Below are positions 15,784 to 24,299 of a stretch of 27,013 nt of DNA, piece by piece. The DNA lies in contig JAEOSY010000187.1 in the NCBI GenBank assembly GCA_016840125.1, positions 1-27,013 on the forward strand. The letters run 5' to 3'. The notes beneath the pieces were generated by a model. It worked only from the letters and a program-made list of their open reading frames with translations. It was not told the origin of the DNA and did no database searches. How positions within the stretch are numbered: position 1 is the first letter of the stretch; the number at the start of each line of letters is the position of its first letter. The DNA comes from Candidatus Helarchaeota archaeon. Lineage in GTDB: Archaea > Asgardarchaeota > Lokiarchaeia > Helarchaeales > HEL-GB-A. Made by a program: the position numbers and the translations under genes.

Positions 15784-17193
15784 ATGAAAGTCGTATTGAT
15801 TTTTCCTAATATCAATTTAGGTAAAATTCTGAAAATATCGCTTCATCCCCCTTTGGGCTTGGCTTATTTAGCAGCAGCTACCGAGAAGGCAGGCTATGAA
15901 ATTATAGTTATTGATGCTGCTGCTTTGAATTTAAACAATAAAGAACTTATTCTGAAATTAAAAAACATCAAGCCGGACGTAATCGGAATAACTACAAATA
16001 TATTACTATCATTACGTAGTTTAGAACTAAGTAAACTTATAAGGAAAGAACTCCCCCAAATAAAACTCATTTTTGGAGGTCCTTGGGCATCCGCAGTATA
16101 TAAAAAGCTTTTAAGAAACAAAATTTGTAATTATACTATTGTTGGAGAGGGCGAACATGCATTTATTGAACTACTAAGACGTATAGAAAACGGTGATTAC
16201 CCCGAAAAAATACCTGGAGTTGCTTTTCTCAATAAAAAAGACAATAGTATTCAATTAGAACCCTCTTGTCCAATTGAGGATCTAGATACACTTCCCTTCC
16301 CTGCATGGCATCTGCTCCCTCCCTCTAGAAAATATTTTTTCAATTCACGCAAAAGAAATTTTTACCCAATTATGACCTCACGCGGCTGTCCTTATCATTG
16401 TAATCATTGTACCAAAATAATTCATGGAAATAAGATCCGTTATCGAAGTATTGAAAGCGTCCTAAATGAGATTCGATATCTTAAAGAAAAGTTTTCATTA
16501 GAAGAACTATTAATAATTGATGATAACTTTACACTCAATAAGAAACGAGCAGAAAAAATTTTAACTGAAATAATTAAAAACGATTTTAACATATTAATTC
16601 AATTTTCCAATGGGGTTAGAGCGGATACTCTCTCTCTTCAAATGGTAAGAAAACTAAAAAGAGCAGGAACATATAAAATGGCCATAGGAGTGGAGTCGGG
16701 AAATCAAGATGTAGTAAATAAAATAGGAAAACGTTTAGATTTGAATGCAGTGAGACGTGCTGCAAAGCTTGTGAAAAAAGAAAAGATAATTCTTTCTGCT
16801 TTCTTTATAATTGGACACCCCTTTGATAACGTTCAATCTATGAATGATACCATAAACTTTGCTCATGAAATTAATCCTGACTACCCTCATTTTTTTAAGG
16901 CAATAGCATTTCCAGGAACAGAGTTATATAACCAAGTAAAACGTGACGGAAAATTTCTAATGTCAATCTCTGATATAGATCGAGGATATAATATAGGTGC
17001 TGCTAATTTTGAAATATATTCCCTCAAATCTGTTGATGTTGAAGCTGCATTTAAGCAAGCCTACCGGAAATTTTACCTACGTCCCCAAAAGATTCTATCC
17101 TTGTTATCAAAAATCAGAACCTTCGTTGAATTAAAATATTTAATCAATTATGGTATTCTAACAATTCTAAATTTACTAAATTTGAATCGATAA
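15784..17193 (+). CDS. B12-binding-domain radical SAM enzyme, first gene of three-gene operon
   Basis: 469 residues. The N-terminal cobalamin-type domain has 'PPLGLAYLAAA', 'GGPWAS' (98-103) and 'VGEGEHA' (120-126). A linker, 'EDLDTLPFPAWH', leads to the radical SAM core with C202, C206 and C209 (GCPYHCNHC), 'IIDDNFTLN' and 'GVESGN'. The ligand motif ends in NHC rather than the usual aromatic-aromatic C (TFC, SFC), a subfamily-level difference. The C-terminal region has 'AYRKFYLRPQKIL' and a hydrophobic tail. The ATG follows AAGGTAA. The next gene, a methyltransferase, starts 23 bases downstream, and a second radical SAM gene follows it. The three form one transcription unit and probably act in one pathway. 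Substrate unknown; C-methylation or cyclisation of a lipid-like molecule is the family expectation. Confidence 0.85.
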   Translation: MKVVLIFPNINLGKILKISLHPPLGLAYLAAATEKAGYEIIVIDAAALNLNNKELILKLKNIKPDVIGITTNILLSLRSLELSKLIRKELPQIKLIFGGPWASAVYKKLLRNKICNYTIVGEGEHAFIELLRRIENGDYPEKIPGVAFLNKKDNSIQLEPSCPIEDLDTLPFPAWHLLPPSRKYFFNSRKRNFYPIMTSRGCPYHCNHCTKIIHGNKIRYRSIESVLNEIRYLKEKFSLEELLIIDDNFTLNKKRAEKILTEIIKNDFNILIQFSNGVRADTLSLQMVRKLKRAGTYKMAIGVESGNQDVVNKIGKRLDLNAVRRAAKLVKKEKIILSAFFIIGHPFDNVQSMNDTINFAHEINPDYPHFFKAIAFPGTELYNQVKRDGKFLMSISDIDRGYNIGAANFEIYSLKSVDVEAAFKQAYRKFYLRPQKILSLLSKIRTFVELKYLINYGILTILNLLNLNR

Positions 17194-17216
17194 AAATGCT
17201 ATGAAGGAATAAATGG

Positions 17217-17924
17217 ATGCGCTTTAAGTTAGTGGATATTGAACATTTGCCAAAAACTCACATAACAGATGGTACTGCATTGTATCTGCATCCACTAAAA
17301 TTAGTCAGACGATACTTTCTTCAACGAATAAAGCTTTGTTTAAGTCTTTTAAACTTAAAAGAAGGCAATGTAATAGACATCGGCTGCGGATCTGGCATTT
17401 TATTACCAACTCTTACCCAAATAAATGGTCTAGTTGTAGGAATAGATATCCATAAACACCTACCAGCAGTAAAATCATATCTTAAAAAGAATAATTTTCA
17501 AAATATTTCTTTGGTACAAGCCGATTCTCATATTTTACCATTTAGAAATGGCGTCTTCAGTTCAATTCTGATGATCTCCTTGTTAGATCATTTACAAAAA
17601 CCTCGAGTAGCAATTAACGAAATGTATCAAATTGCAGCAATAAATTCTCCCGTTATTTTCGGATTTCATATCAGCAACAGATTTAGTATCTTTACTATGT
17701 TTATTTGGACAGCACTACATATCATTTCTCAACTTCTAATCTTACGAAATTTTAAAGAAATCATTCTTAATTTTTTTAAACCCGAAAATTGGCAGCACTC
17801 ATATTCGGATTCTGTTTTAATTCAATGGATATCAAAAAAGCTGCAAATAAAAAGAAGGATTAATTTGCATGCCATCAGTCCTGTATATGTAGCTATTAAG
17901 AGTGTAAAAAAAAACTACAAATGA
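17217..17924 (+). CDS. Class I SAM-dependent methyltransferase, middle gene of operon
   Basis: 235 residues. Motif I 'VIDIGCGSG' (52-60), acidic residue D77 in 'VVGIDIH', motif II 'ADSHILPF' (102-109) and 'LMISLLDHL' (118-126) define a type 11/25 methyltransferase. The C-terminal half has a long hydrophobic stretch (FTMFIWTALHIISQLLIL, about 160-180), consistent with membrane association, as in methyltransferases that act on lipid-bound or polyprenyl substrates. AAGGA at 17204-17208 sits eight bases before the ATG at 17217. A nearer ATG at 17213 reads into a stop after four codons and is discarded. Gaps of 23 and 18 bases separate it from the radical SAM genes on either side, so it is almost certainly co-transcribed. 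It may add an O-, N- or carboxyl-methyl group to the same product. Confidence 0.83.
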   Translation: MRFKLVDIEHLPKTHITDGTALYLHPLKLVRRYFLQRIKLCLSLLNLKEGNVIDIGCGSGILLPTLTQINGLVVGIDIHKHLPAVKSYLKKNNFQNISLVQADSHILPFRNGVFSSILMISLLDHLQKPRVAINEMYQIAAINSPVIFGFHISNRFSIFTMFIWTALHIISQLLILRNFKEIILNFFKPENWQHSYSDSVLIQWISKKLQIKRRINLHAISPVYVAIKSVKKNYK

Positions 17925-17942
17925 AATAAATTTGGAATCGAC

Positions 17943-19364
17943 ATGGGCCTAAATATATCGCTTATAGTTCCCAGTATGAACGTGAAAACCTCAGCTGAAC
18001 CTATAATTTGTTATTATGAAAGAAAATACCCATCCTTAGGTTTAGGTTACATTGCAGCATCGCTTAAAGAAGCTGGGTACCCTCTTCAATATATCGATAT
18101 GAATGCATTAGAATTGTCGAACAAAAAAATCCTCCCTATCTTAGAGAAAAATCCTCCAGATTTGGTCGGAATAACAATTAATTTATTTACTCTATCTACC
18201 GGGCGGCAGATTGCCCATCTCATTAAGAAGGTGTATCCTAAATGTTTTGTTGTAGTAGGAGGGCCTGCCCTCGGAATATATCCTAAAGAAATCCTTGAAA
18301 ATAAAGAATTTGATGCTGGAATTATTGGTGAAGGAGAATTTGCAATCCAAGCCTTGGTTAAGGCACTCGAACAAAACGGCTCCTTTAGTAACATTCAGGG
18401 ACTAGTTTATAAGAGTAATTCTGAGATCATTGTTAATTCTCCTCAACCTTTTATTGAGAACCTGGATACTTTACCTTTTCCTGCAAGGGAGCTAATGCCA
18501 AACGATAAATATTATTCTACTATAATGCAATCTCGCAAATTCACTACCAGCACCTCCAGTAGAGGGTGCTCCTTTCGATGCATCTTCTGTTCAGAAAAAA
18601 ATAAATGGCGTGGGAGGAGCCCTAGAAACGTTGTGGATGAGTTAGTAGTAATAGTAAATCATTTTGGTATTGAAGAGGTTCATTTTTGTGATTCCTGTTT
18701 TACGTTTGATCTAAAAAGAGCTCAATTAATCTGTAAAGAAATCATAAAACGCAAATTGAACTTTTCATGGGAATGTCAAACTAGAGTGGATCGCGTTAAT
18801 CTACCACTTTTAAGATGGATGAAGGCAGCGGGTTGCAATCGAATTCATTATGGTTTAGAATCTGGAGATTCGCAAATATTAAATTTACTAAATAAAAGAG
18901 TTAAATTAGATCAAATAAAACGAGCGGTTAAATGGACTCATAGTGCAGGAATCGAAACAGTTGCAGCCTTTATGATCGGCTCTCCGGGGGAGACTCTAAA
19001 TACCATCAAGCGAACTATTAACTTTGCGATTCATCTTGACCCCGATTATGTTTATTTCAGAATTGCAACACCATTACCAGGTACAAAATTTTTTGATATT
19101 GCGATAAATGAGTATGGACTAAACCCTCAGATATGGGTTGATTATATTAGAGGGAAAATAAAAGAAATACCAGATTTTGTTTTTGAAACACCTGAATATA
19201 ATAAATCTAATTTAGAGAACATTCTTAAAGACGCATACCGTCGGTTTTACTTTCGTCCACACATCATTTTAAAGCGATTAAAGAAATTAAAAGGGTTTTA
19301 CTCATTGCTTTATAATTTAAAGGGATTAATAAACTTGGTTCGGCTATATATTGGGACTTTCTAA
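17943..19364 (+). CDS. B12-binding-domain radical SAM enzyme (paralog B1), third gene of operon
   Basis: 473 residues. The cobalamin-type domain has 'KYPSLGLGYIAAS', 'VGGPALGIYP' (105-114) and 'IGEGEFA' (128-134). A linker, 'ENLDTLPFPARE', leads to the radical SAM core with C209, C213 and C216 (GCSFRCIFC; Ser replaces the usual Pro after the first Cys), 'HFCDSCFTFD' and 'GLESGD'. The C-terminal region shows 'AYRRFYFRPHIILKRLKKLK' and ends in a hydrophobic, basic tail. It is the close paralog of the gene at 24300-25733, with shared 'RKYPSLGLGYIAA', 'KYYS', 'KFTT'/'NFTT' before the Cys motif, and the same C-terminal pattern. The start ATG lies 18 bases after the methyltransferase stop. Its stop is six bases from the stop of the convergent radical SAM gene. 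Substrate unknown. Confidence 0.85.
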   Translation: MGLNISLIVPSMNVKTSAEPIICYYERKYPSLGLGYIAASLKEAGYPLQYIDMNALELSNKKILPILEKNPPDLVGITINLFTLSTGRQIAHLIKKVYPKCFVVVGGPALGIYPKEILENKEFDAGIIGEGEFAIQALVKALEQNGSFSNIQGLVYKSNSEIIVNSPQPFIENLDTLPFPARELMPNDKYYSTIMQSRKFTTSTSSRGCSFRCIFCSEKNKWRGRSPRNVVDELVVIVNHFGIEEVHFCDSCFTFDLKRAQLICKEIIKRKLNFSWECQTRVDRVNLPLLRWMKAAGCNRIHYGLESGDSQILNLLNKRVKLDQIKRAVKWTHSAGIETVAAFMIGSPGETLNTIKRTINFAIHLDPDYVYFRIATPLPGTKFFDIAINEYGLNPQIWVDYIRGKIKEIPDFVFETPEYNKSNLENILKDAYRRFYFRPHIILKRLKKLKGFYSLLYNLKGLINLVRLYIGTF

Positions 19365-19370
19365 TTTTTC

Positions 19371-20846
19371 TTATTCTAAAGAAAATCTATTCCGAATTTT
19401 CCAATCATTGACCTGATAGCTTTTAATGGTATGATAAGCGGCATAAATGGGTAACACCTGATATTTCGGCATAATTTTAGTAAAAAAGTGTAATAAATCT
19501 TTCAGAAAGGTGAATCGGCGCATTTTTAACCCCTGCCAGAAGAATTTCCAAACATATTTTAATAGGGTTTTATTGGTAAAATACTCTATATATTTTTGAC
19601 TCAAATTGGGTTGATCTACCAAAGCTTTACGCCAGAAGTCCGGATTTTCTTTCCATAAGTCTTCATTTACCACTCCATGATATTTTTTAATCGTTTCTAA
19701 TATTCTTGTTTTTGGTAGAGGCTGAAAAATCGCGAAAAAGAATATTTCAGGTTCTAGCTCATCAATTAAATGCACAGTACTTTTCATTGTTTCCTCTGTT
19801 TCACATGGTCCTCCCAACATCATGTTGAACCGCATCATTATATCGTTCCTTTTCAAAATTTCAGTTGTTTTTCGTATCTCTTGTGTGGTTACATTTTTAT
19901 TATAAATTTCGTTCCGAATAAAGTCAGAACCACTTTCAATACCCAATCTTACTTGAAAACACCCGGCCTTTTTTGCTGTTTCTGCCCACTCATTCGTAAT
20001 TAAGTTAGCCCTCATATTGACCGTCCAAATGATCTCTTTATTTAGCCCCTCCTCTCTATACAATTTACAAAACTGATTGAAAATCTTTTTGTCTAGCAAA
20101 AAATTTTCGTCCCAGAAATAAATTATTCGAAAACCCTTTTGCCAATAATTTTCTTTTAAAATTTTGATTTCTTCAATAATTTTCTTAGCACTTCGAAATC
20201 GCAAATATTTACCTGGAAGTATTTGACGTAAAATATGATTTGAGCAAAATGAACAATCAAAGGGGCATCCTCGTGAAGCAAGAACATCTATTGTGTTAGT
20301 ATGAGGGGGTACTTTCAGATATAAATCTAGATTCCAAAATCGCCAGTCAGGAAAAGGAATAACATCAAGATCTTCAATTAATGGGCGAACTTCATTTTTA
20401 ATAATATGTCCATTTTCTTTGAACCATATGCCTTGAACATTTTTTAATGAAATCCCCCTCTCTAAATTGTTTATATATTCGAGAAACGTGATTTCTCCCT
20501 CTCCTATGCAAATTGCATCAATTTCATCATATGCTAAGGTTTCTTTTGGCATTAAAGTTGGATGAATGCCTCCAAAAATAATTGGAATATCGGGATACTC
20601 TCTTCTAATAACTTTTGCAATCCTCAATCCATCAAAGAAGTTGTAGGTAAGACTTGTAATTCCTATAATTTCTGGTTTGATTTTTTGCATTTGAATTTTT
20701 AAAAATTTTTTCCACCACTTTTTATGAAAGGTGAAGTCCCAGATCGATACTTTATGATGTTGAGCTAAAATTGTTGCGATATACGTTAATCCTAAACTGG
20801 GATAAAATTCACCACGAATATTTGGATGAATTAGAGCTACTTTCAT
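19371..20846 (-). CDS. B12-binding-domain radical SAM enzyme (paralog A2)
   Basis: 491 residues from the ATG at 20846. A longer reading would begin at TTG 20873, but the ATG has GAGG eight bases upstream, begins 'MKVALIHPNIRGEF' like its paralogs, and puts the Cys ligands at 194, 198 and 201, exactly as in the paralog at 10687-12117. Domains: cobalamin-type with 'GGIHPTLMP' (92-100) and 'CIGEGE' (113-118); linker 'LDVIPFPDWR'; radical SAM core (GCPFDCSFC), 'YFWDENF' and 'GIESGS'. The long C-terminal region (about 400-491) is basic and aromatic (WKFFWQGLKMRRFTFLKDLL) and lacks FYxRP. The 'GEFYPSLGLTYIA' start and 'DFTFHKKWW' segment are shared with the paralog (GEFRPHLG; DPTFHRSSW). It converges with the operon at 15784-19364. 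Function beyond the family is unknown. Confidence 0.85.
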   Translation of the reverse strand: MKVALIHPNIRGEFYPSLGLTYIATILAQHHKVSIWDFTFHKKWWKKFLKIQMQKIKPEIIGITSLTYNFFDGLRIAKVIRREYPDIPIIFGGIHPTLMPKETLAYDEIDAICIGEGEITFLEYINNLERGISLKNVQGIWFKENGHIIKNEVRPLIEDLDVIPFPDWRFWNLDLYLKVPPHTNTIDVLASRGCPFDCSFCSNHILRQILPGKYLRFRSAKKIIEEIKILKENYWQKGFRIIYFWDENFLLDKKIFNQFCKLYREEGLNKEIIWTVNMRANLITNEWAETAKKAGCFQVRLGIESGSDFIRNEIYNKNVTTQEIRKTTEILKRNDIMMRFNMMLGGPCETEETMKSTVHLIDELEPEIFFFAIFQPLPKTRILETIKKYHGVVNEDLWKENPDFWRKALVDQPNLSQKYIEYFTNKTLLKYVWKFFWQGLKMRRFTFLKDLLHFFTKIMPKYQVLPIYAAYHTIKSYQVNDWKIRNRFSLE

Positions 20847-20850
20847 ATAT

Positions 20851-20858
20851 TTTTCCTC
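20851..20858 (-). promoter_or_regulatory. Ribosome-binding site deciding the start at 20846
   Basis: On the minus strand GAGGAAAA ends four bases before the ATG at 20846 (core GAGG at 20855-20858, spacing eight). The upstream TTG at 20873 has no such element, so the shorter protein is preferred. Confidence 0.5.
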
Positions 20859-21036
20859 AACATCTAATTTCAATAAAGAAAATTATGATTTTTTGAGTTT
20901 AATCGGGTACAAATTTTCTTGATTAGTGGATTTTTATCTCAATCACGTTAAGAATAGACTAAAAAATATAAAAATGTTAGATAAAGTTGAAACCAATTAG
21001 AATGGTTTTGTAATTTATTGAATGTGAGAAAATAAT

Positions 21037-22767
21037 ATGCAATTCGATGCTTTGCTTTTAATTTGGATCTTATGCATTTTATTAAGTATCTCTCAAGCTT
21101 TCATAACTATTTTTCATCAAAAGATTCAGACTAAAATTCAATTCAAACAATACTCCGTAGCTTATTTCGGAAATTTAATTTCATTAGCCATTGTTCTAAT
21201 GCTGCTAATTTCTCTTTCACAGGACCTACTCATTTTAATTTTTGAAGTTATAGGAATAAGTTTATTTCAATTTTACTTGTGGTTTTTCGTTAGAAAAATT
21301 TGGAATAAAGAGATTAATTTGTACCTTTTCCTTTTTTCAGGAGTTTTTTTTGGTGGTTTCCGATTCTTAATAGAAATTCCTTTTTTAAATTTATTGGCTG
21401 CTAAATATCCGGGAGCCTTTCAAGAAATATTGAATAATCTATCAATTTCCACCTATATCTTTTATTCTGTTTTCCTAACTTTATACCTCCCCTTAATTTT
21501 CTCCTTTATTTTATATTTCTTTATTAAAATATTAACTAATCGCTCTACGTATCGCATAATTTCTAACACTTTTTGGGTTTTTCTATTAATTTTTGCAATT
21601 TCGCCCCTAATTGATCAATTATCATATCAAATGGGGCAACCTCCATTTTTTTATATTGAAATTTGGGATTTCATGGGAAAAAGTGTTGGTCAATTAACGT
21701 ATGGCACGATTTTTCAATTTACTACCCTAGTAATCATGTCAATTTTCCTAGCATTCTATTTAGGACGAAAGTATGGGATTAATTTTCAATTAAAGCCAGA
21801 TCAGTCCAACAAAGAGAGTCCAATCCGCTATATTGCTGTTTGCGTACTAATAACAGTATTCCTTTGGATTTGTTTTGTTTTAATATCTTTAATCTCCTTT
21901 AACATCCCTATTATTTTCATAGTCAGTGATACTTTTGGATTTACAACTGCTACTCACCCATTCTGGTTTCTATCACTGATATATTTCGTTCTTCTCAGTT
22001 TTCCAATGTTTTGTGGTTTTCTAATCTATTATTTCATTAAAAACAGAAAGAGTATTTGGGATAACCCAAATCTTTTTAATAGAACCCCCTTTTTTAACAT
22101 CCTTTTTTTGATCTCCTTTGGTTTTTTCCTTGGGATAACTGAATTGAAATATGAAGCGGGGCCTTACTATTTTAATAATGATTTTATTCTTTTTGTGCTA
22201 CTCTTTTATTTAATAATCTTTTTAATTCCATTCGGCTGTTATATCTCAACTTTTAAAAACAGGTCTTGGATTAATATATCGGGCTCATTAAAAAGTATGT
22301 TATTTTTTATTCCGTTTCTTGTTGGGTATTTTATAGCTGGTCCGATCTTGACTATACCCGAATTATTTCTTGGTTTAATGGGATGTGCCTCTTTACAAAT
22401 CTTTGCCGCTAGTCTTTATAGTCCTAAAACTAATCACAAGAATCAAAAAACTAGTTACCTTTATTGGTTTTCCTTACTATTCTGGAGTATTTTAGCCATT
22501 TTCTTTGCAGGAATTTTATCAATTATAAGTTTAATTTTTATGTTTGTATGTATTATATTACTATATTTAGCAGAAGCTGTGTTTTTAGAGAAAAAGAAAC
22601 TAAAATCTCTATTATTTTTATTGACTTATGGAATTATTTTATTAATGGGGGGCATTTCACAGACCTTTTTCACTGAATTAAACCCTTTCGGTATTCCAAA
22701 CACTCTGGTTTTTAGTGCATTCGCCTTCTTCTTAATTATTATTGCTTTTTATTTATACGAAAAATAG
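21037..22767 (+). CDS. Polytopic membrane protein of unknown function, about 16 helices
   Basis: 576 residues, almost entirely hydrophobic, with roughly 15-17 predicted membrane helices and only short loops. The longest polar loops are near 195-222 (QLSYQMGQPPFFYIE) and 246-265 (INFQLKPDQSNKESP). Charged residues inside the membrane part are few; Glu and Asp occur at 'FGGFRFLIEIPFL' (about 105-117), 'LIDQLSYQ' and 'ITELKYEAGP'. No transporter, flippase or GT-C signature is recognised, so no function is assigned. Helix number and size would allow a flippase, polymerase or transporter for a lipid-linked product, but that is only context. GTGAG lies about eight bases before the ATG. The gene diverges from the radical SAM gene on its left and converges with the glycosyltransferase-like gene on its right, 13 bases between stops. 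Confidence 0.7.
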   Translation: MQFDALLLIWILCILLSISQAFITIFHQKIQTKIQFKQYSVAYFGNLISLAIVLMLLISLSQDLLILIFEVIGISLFQFYLWFFVRKIWNKEINLYLFLFSGVFFGGFRFLIEIPFLNLLAAKYPGAFQEILNNLSISTYIFYSVFLTLYLPLIFSFILYFFIKILTNRSTYRIISNTFWVFLLIFAISPLIDQLSYQMGQPPFFYIEIWDFMGKSVGQLTYGTIFQFTTLVIMSIFLAFYLGRKYGINFQLKPDQSNKESPIRYIAVCVLITVFLWICFVLISLISFNIPIIFIVSDTFGFTTATHPFWFLSLIYFVLLSFPMFCGFLIYYFIKNRKSIWDNPNLFNRTPFFNILFLISFGFFLGITELKYEAGPYYFNNDFILFVLLFYLIIFLIPFGCYISTFKNRSWINISGSLKSMLFFIPFLVGYFIAGPILTIPELFLGLMGCASLQIFAASLYSPKTNHKNQKTSYLYWFSLLFWSILAIFFAGILSIISLIFMFVCIILLYLAEAVFLEKKKLKSLLFLLTYGIILLMGGISQTFFTELNPFGIPNTLVFSAFAFFLIIIAFYLYEK

Positions 22768-22780
22768 GTTTTTAGCCGCT

Positions 22781-24277
22781 TTATTGGAAAAATGGTAAAT
22801 ATATCGAAAAGTAAAGCATAAAGGGTAGTAAAAGCGCTATAAGCAATTGGTTTGACTTAGTATACGAATATACTATATAAATTAAACCAATTTGAAAGAG
22901 CACCAAACCTACTTTGTGCAAAATAAATGATAGCACTACATCATTTTCGATAAAAGTATTGATTTGAGCGAATGCTTGATTTACATCAGTTTCTAAAATG
23001 TCCGGAAAAACCAAGAATGCAATTGCTATTACTGCGAAAAAAATAAAAATAGAACCTATTAAGAGCAGATTTGCAATCAAATACTTCCTATAGGAATATA
23101 TAAGGTTTATAGTAATTAATGGTAGAATCCAGAGAAAAAACCACGGACTGAGGAGCGGTGAAAAGATTAAAAAGATGGATAAAATCACAATAAAAAAGTC
23201 GATAGAGATGTCTTTTTCATAATTTTTATAGACATAATATACCGCTAGAACCACTGCGTAAACGGCCGGTAAAATTCTCAGAAACTGATTTTCTAAAGTC
23301 CAAACGGTCGCATTGAGAGCTCCTGTACCTCCTGCTTGAAACACCCATAATAGTCTCTCGAAATATCCGGAAATATCGTTTATTAAAATTGCATTTATTA
23401 TTAACGGTGCGCTAACTATACAAAAAAGTATAATAACTTCTCCGATCAAAAAGATTAGCTTTTTAATTTTTTTTCTAAATAATAGGACTATAAATAATCC
23501 AAGGATCCAGATGGCTGCAAAATATGCCGTTAGAGCACATAAAGTAAAAAAGAATACAGAATAATAGATGGATCGTGGATCTGTCTTAGATTTGAGATAA
23601 TAATAGATTCCTAATAATCCTAATAGTATTGGAAACGCCACAAAAGTGGCATATAAACTAATAGAAATGATTGAAAATATAGAGAATGTATAGAATGCCA
23701 AGCCTATTTTGAAATTATTTTTATTTGTTTTATTTTCTTTAAAAATAAAGTTATTAAAAATTACAATCAAGAGATAGACTATTCCAATTTCTATCAATAT
23801 GTTTACAAGGCGCCAAATAATTGGATGCAGGAAATAGATCCAGTTATTATAACAATACCACCACATAAGCATAGGAGGTAAGAATCGCCACCAATCCCCT
23901 AAAACAGCTTCAGAGTATTCAGAAAACAAGTCCCCTTGGAAAATATGGTCGACCATATCTTTCCATAGGTATTCTAGATCCATTTCTACACTATAATTCA
24001 TCAAGGTAAAATACAGGAAAAGCACAATTCGAGTGATAACAAAGATTAGAAACAATTTTTTAATAGTAAGAGAATCCAGAAATTTTAAGGTGATGAAAAA
24101 TGCAACAAAGCAAATTCCAATAGCAATTAGAATAAGAATTGTACTAAACATCAGATGATCTGTCGTTATGAAATAGTTTGTATTAAAAACTAGAAGAACC
24201 CAAACTGTATTTATTACCAGAAATATGATTGAAAACAGAATATTCCTATGCCTTGAAATGAATGATGATGATTCCAC
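22781..24277 (-). CDS. GT-C-fold integral-membrane glycosyltransferase-like protein
   Basis: 498 residues from GTG 24277 (510 from TTG 24313), about 11-13 membrane helices. The layout is that of GT-C glycosyltransferases, which use polyprenyl-phosphate sugars outside the membrane. There is an acidic first loop ('MDLEYLW', about 99-105, followed by 'GDLFSEY') and then an aromatic/Pro motif ('RFLPPMLMWW', about 131-140). A helix pattern 'WRLVNILIEIGIVYLL' and a late 'SPLLSPWFFLWILPLI' loop resemble PIG-M/GT87-type enzymes. The GTG has AGGAG ten bases upstream; the TTG lacks a ribosome site and would overlap the upstream radical SAM gene by 14 bases. Either way it is co-transcribed with that gene. 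A donor made by the phosphoribosyltransferase-like protein is an attractive but unproven match. Confidence 0.65.
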   Translation of the reverse strand: MESSSFISRHRNILFSIIFLVINTVWVLLVFNTNYFITTDHLMFSTILILIAIGICFVAFFITLKFLDSLTIKKLFLIFVITRIVLFLYFTLMNYSVEMDLEYLWKDMVDHIFQGDLFSEYSEAVLGDWWRFLPPMLMWWYCYNNWIYFLHPIIWRLVNILIEIGIVYLLIVIFNNFIFKENKTNKNNFKIGLAFYTFSIFSIISISLYATFVAFPILLGLLGIYYYLKSKTDPRSIYYSVFFFTLCALTAYFAAIWILGLFIVLLFRKKIKKLIFLIGEVIILFCIVSAPLIINAILINDISGYFERLLWVFQAGGTGALNATVWTLENQFLRILPAVYAVVLAVYYVYKNYEKDISIDFFIVILSIFLIFSPLLSPWFFLWILPLITINLIYSYRKYLIANLLLIGSIFIFFAVIAIAFLVFPDILETDVNQAFAQINTFIENDVVLSFILHKVGLVLFQIGLIYIVYSYTKSNQLLIALLLPFMLYFSIYLPFFQ

Positions 24278-24287
24278 TTTTAAACTG

Positions 24288-24292
24288 CTCCT
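24288..24292 (-). promoter_or_regulatory. Ribosome-binding site supporting the GTG start at 24277
   Basis: AGGAG on the minus strand, ten bases before GTG 24277, lies in the short space after the stop of the upstream radical SAM gene (24300-24302). It favours the GTG over the overlapping TTG at 24313. Confidence 0.4.
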
Positions 24293-24299
24293 GTTCAAA

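Noticed and set aside
20847..20873. Nine-residue N-terminal extension of the radical SAM protein from TTG 20873
   Set aside because: ATG 20846 has GAGG at good spacing and aligns exactly with the paralog start.
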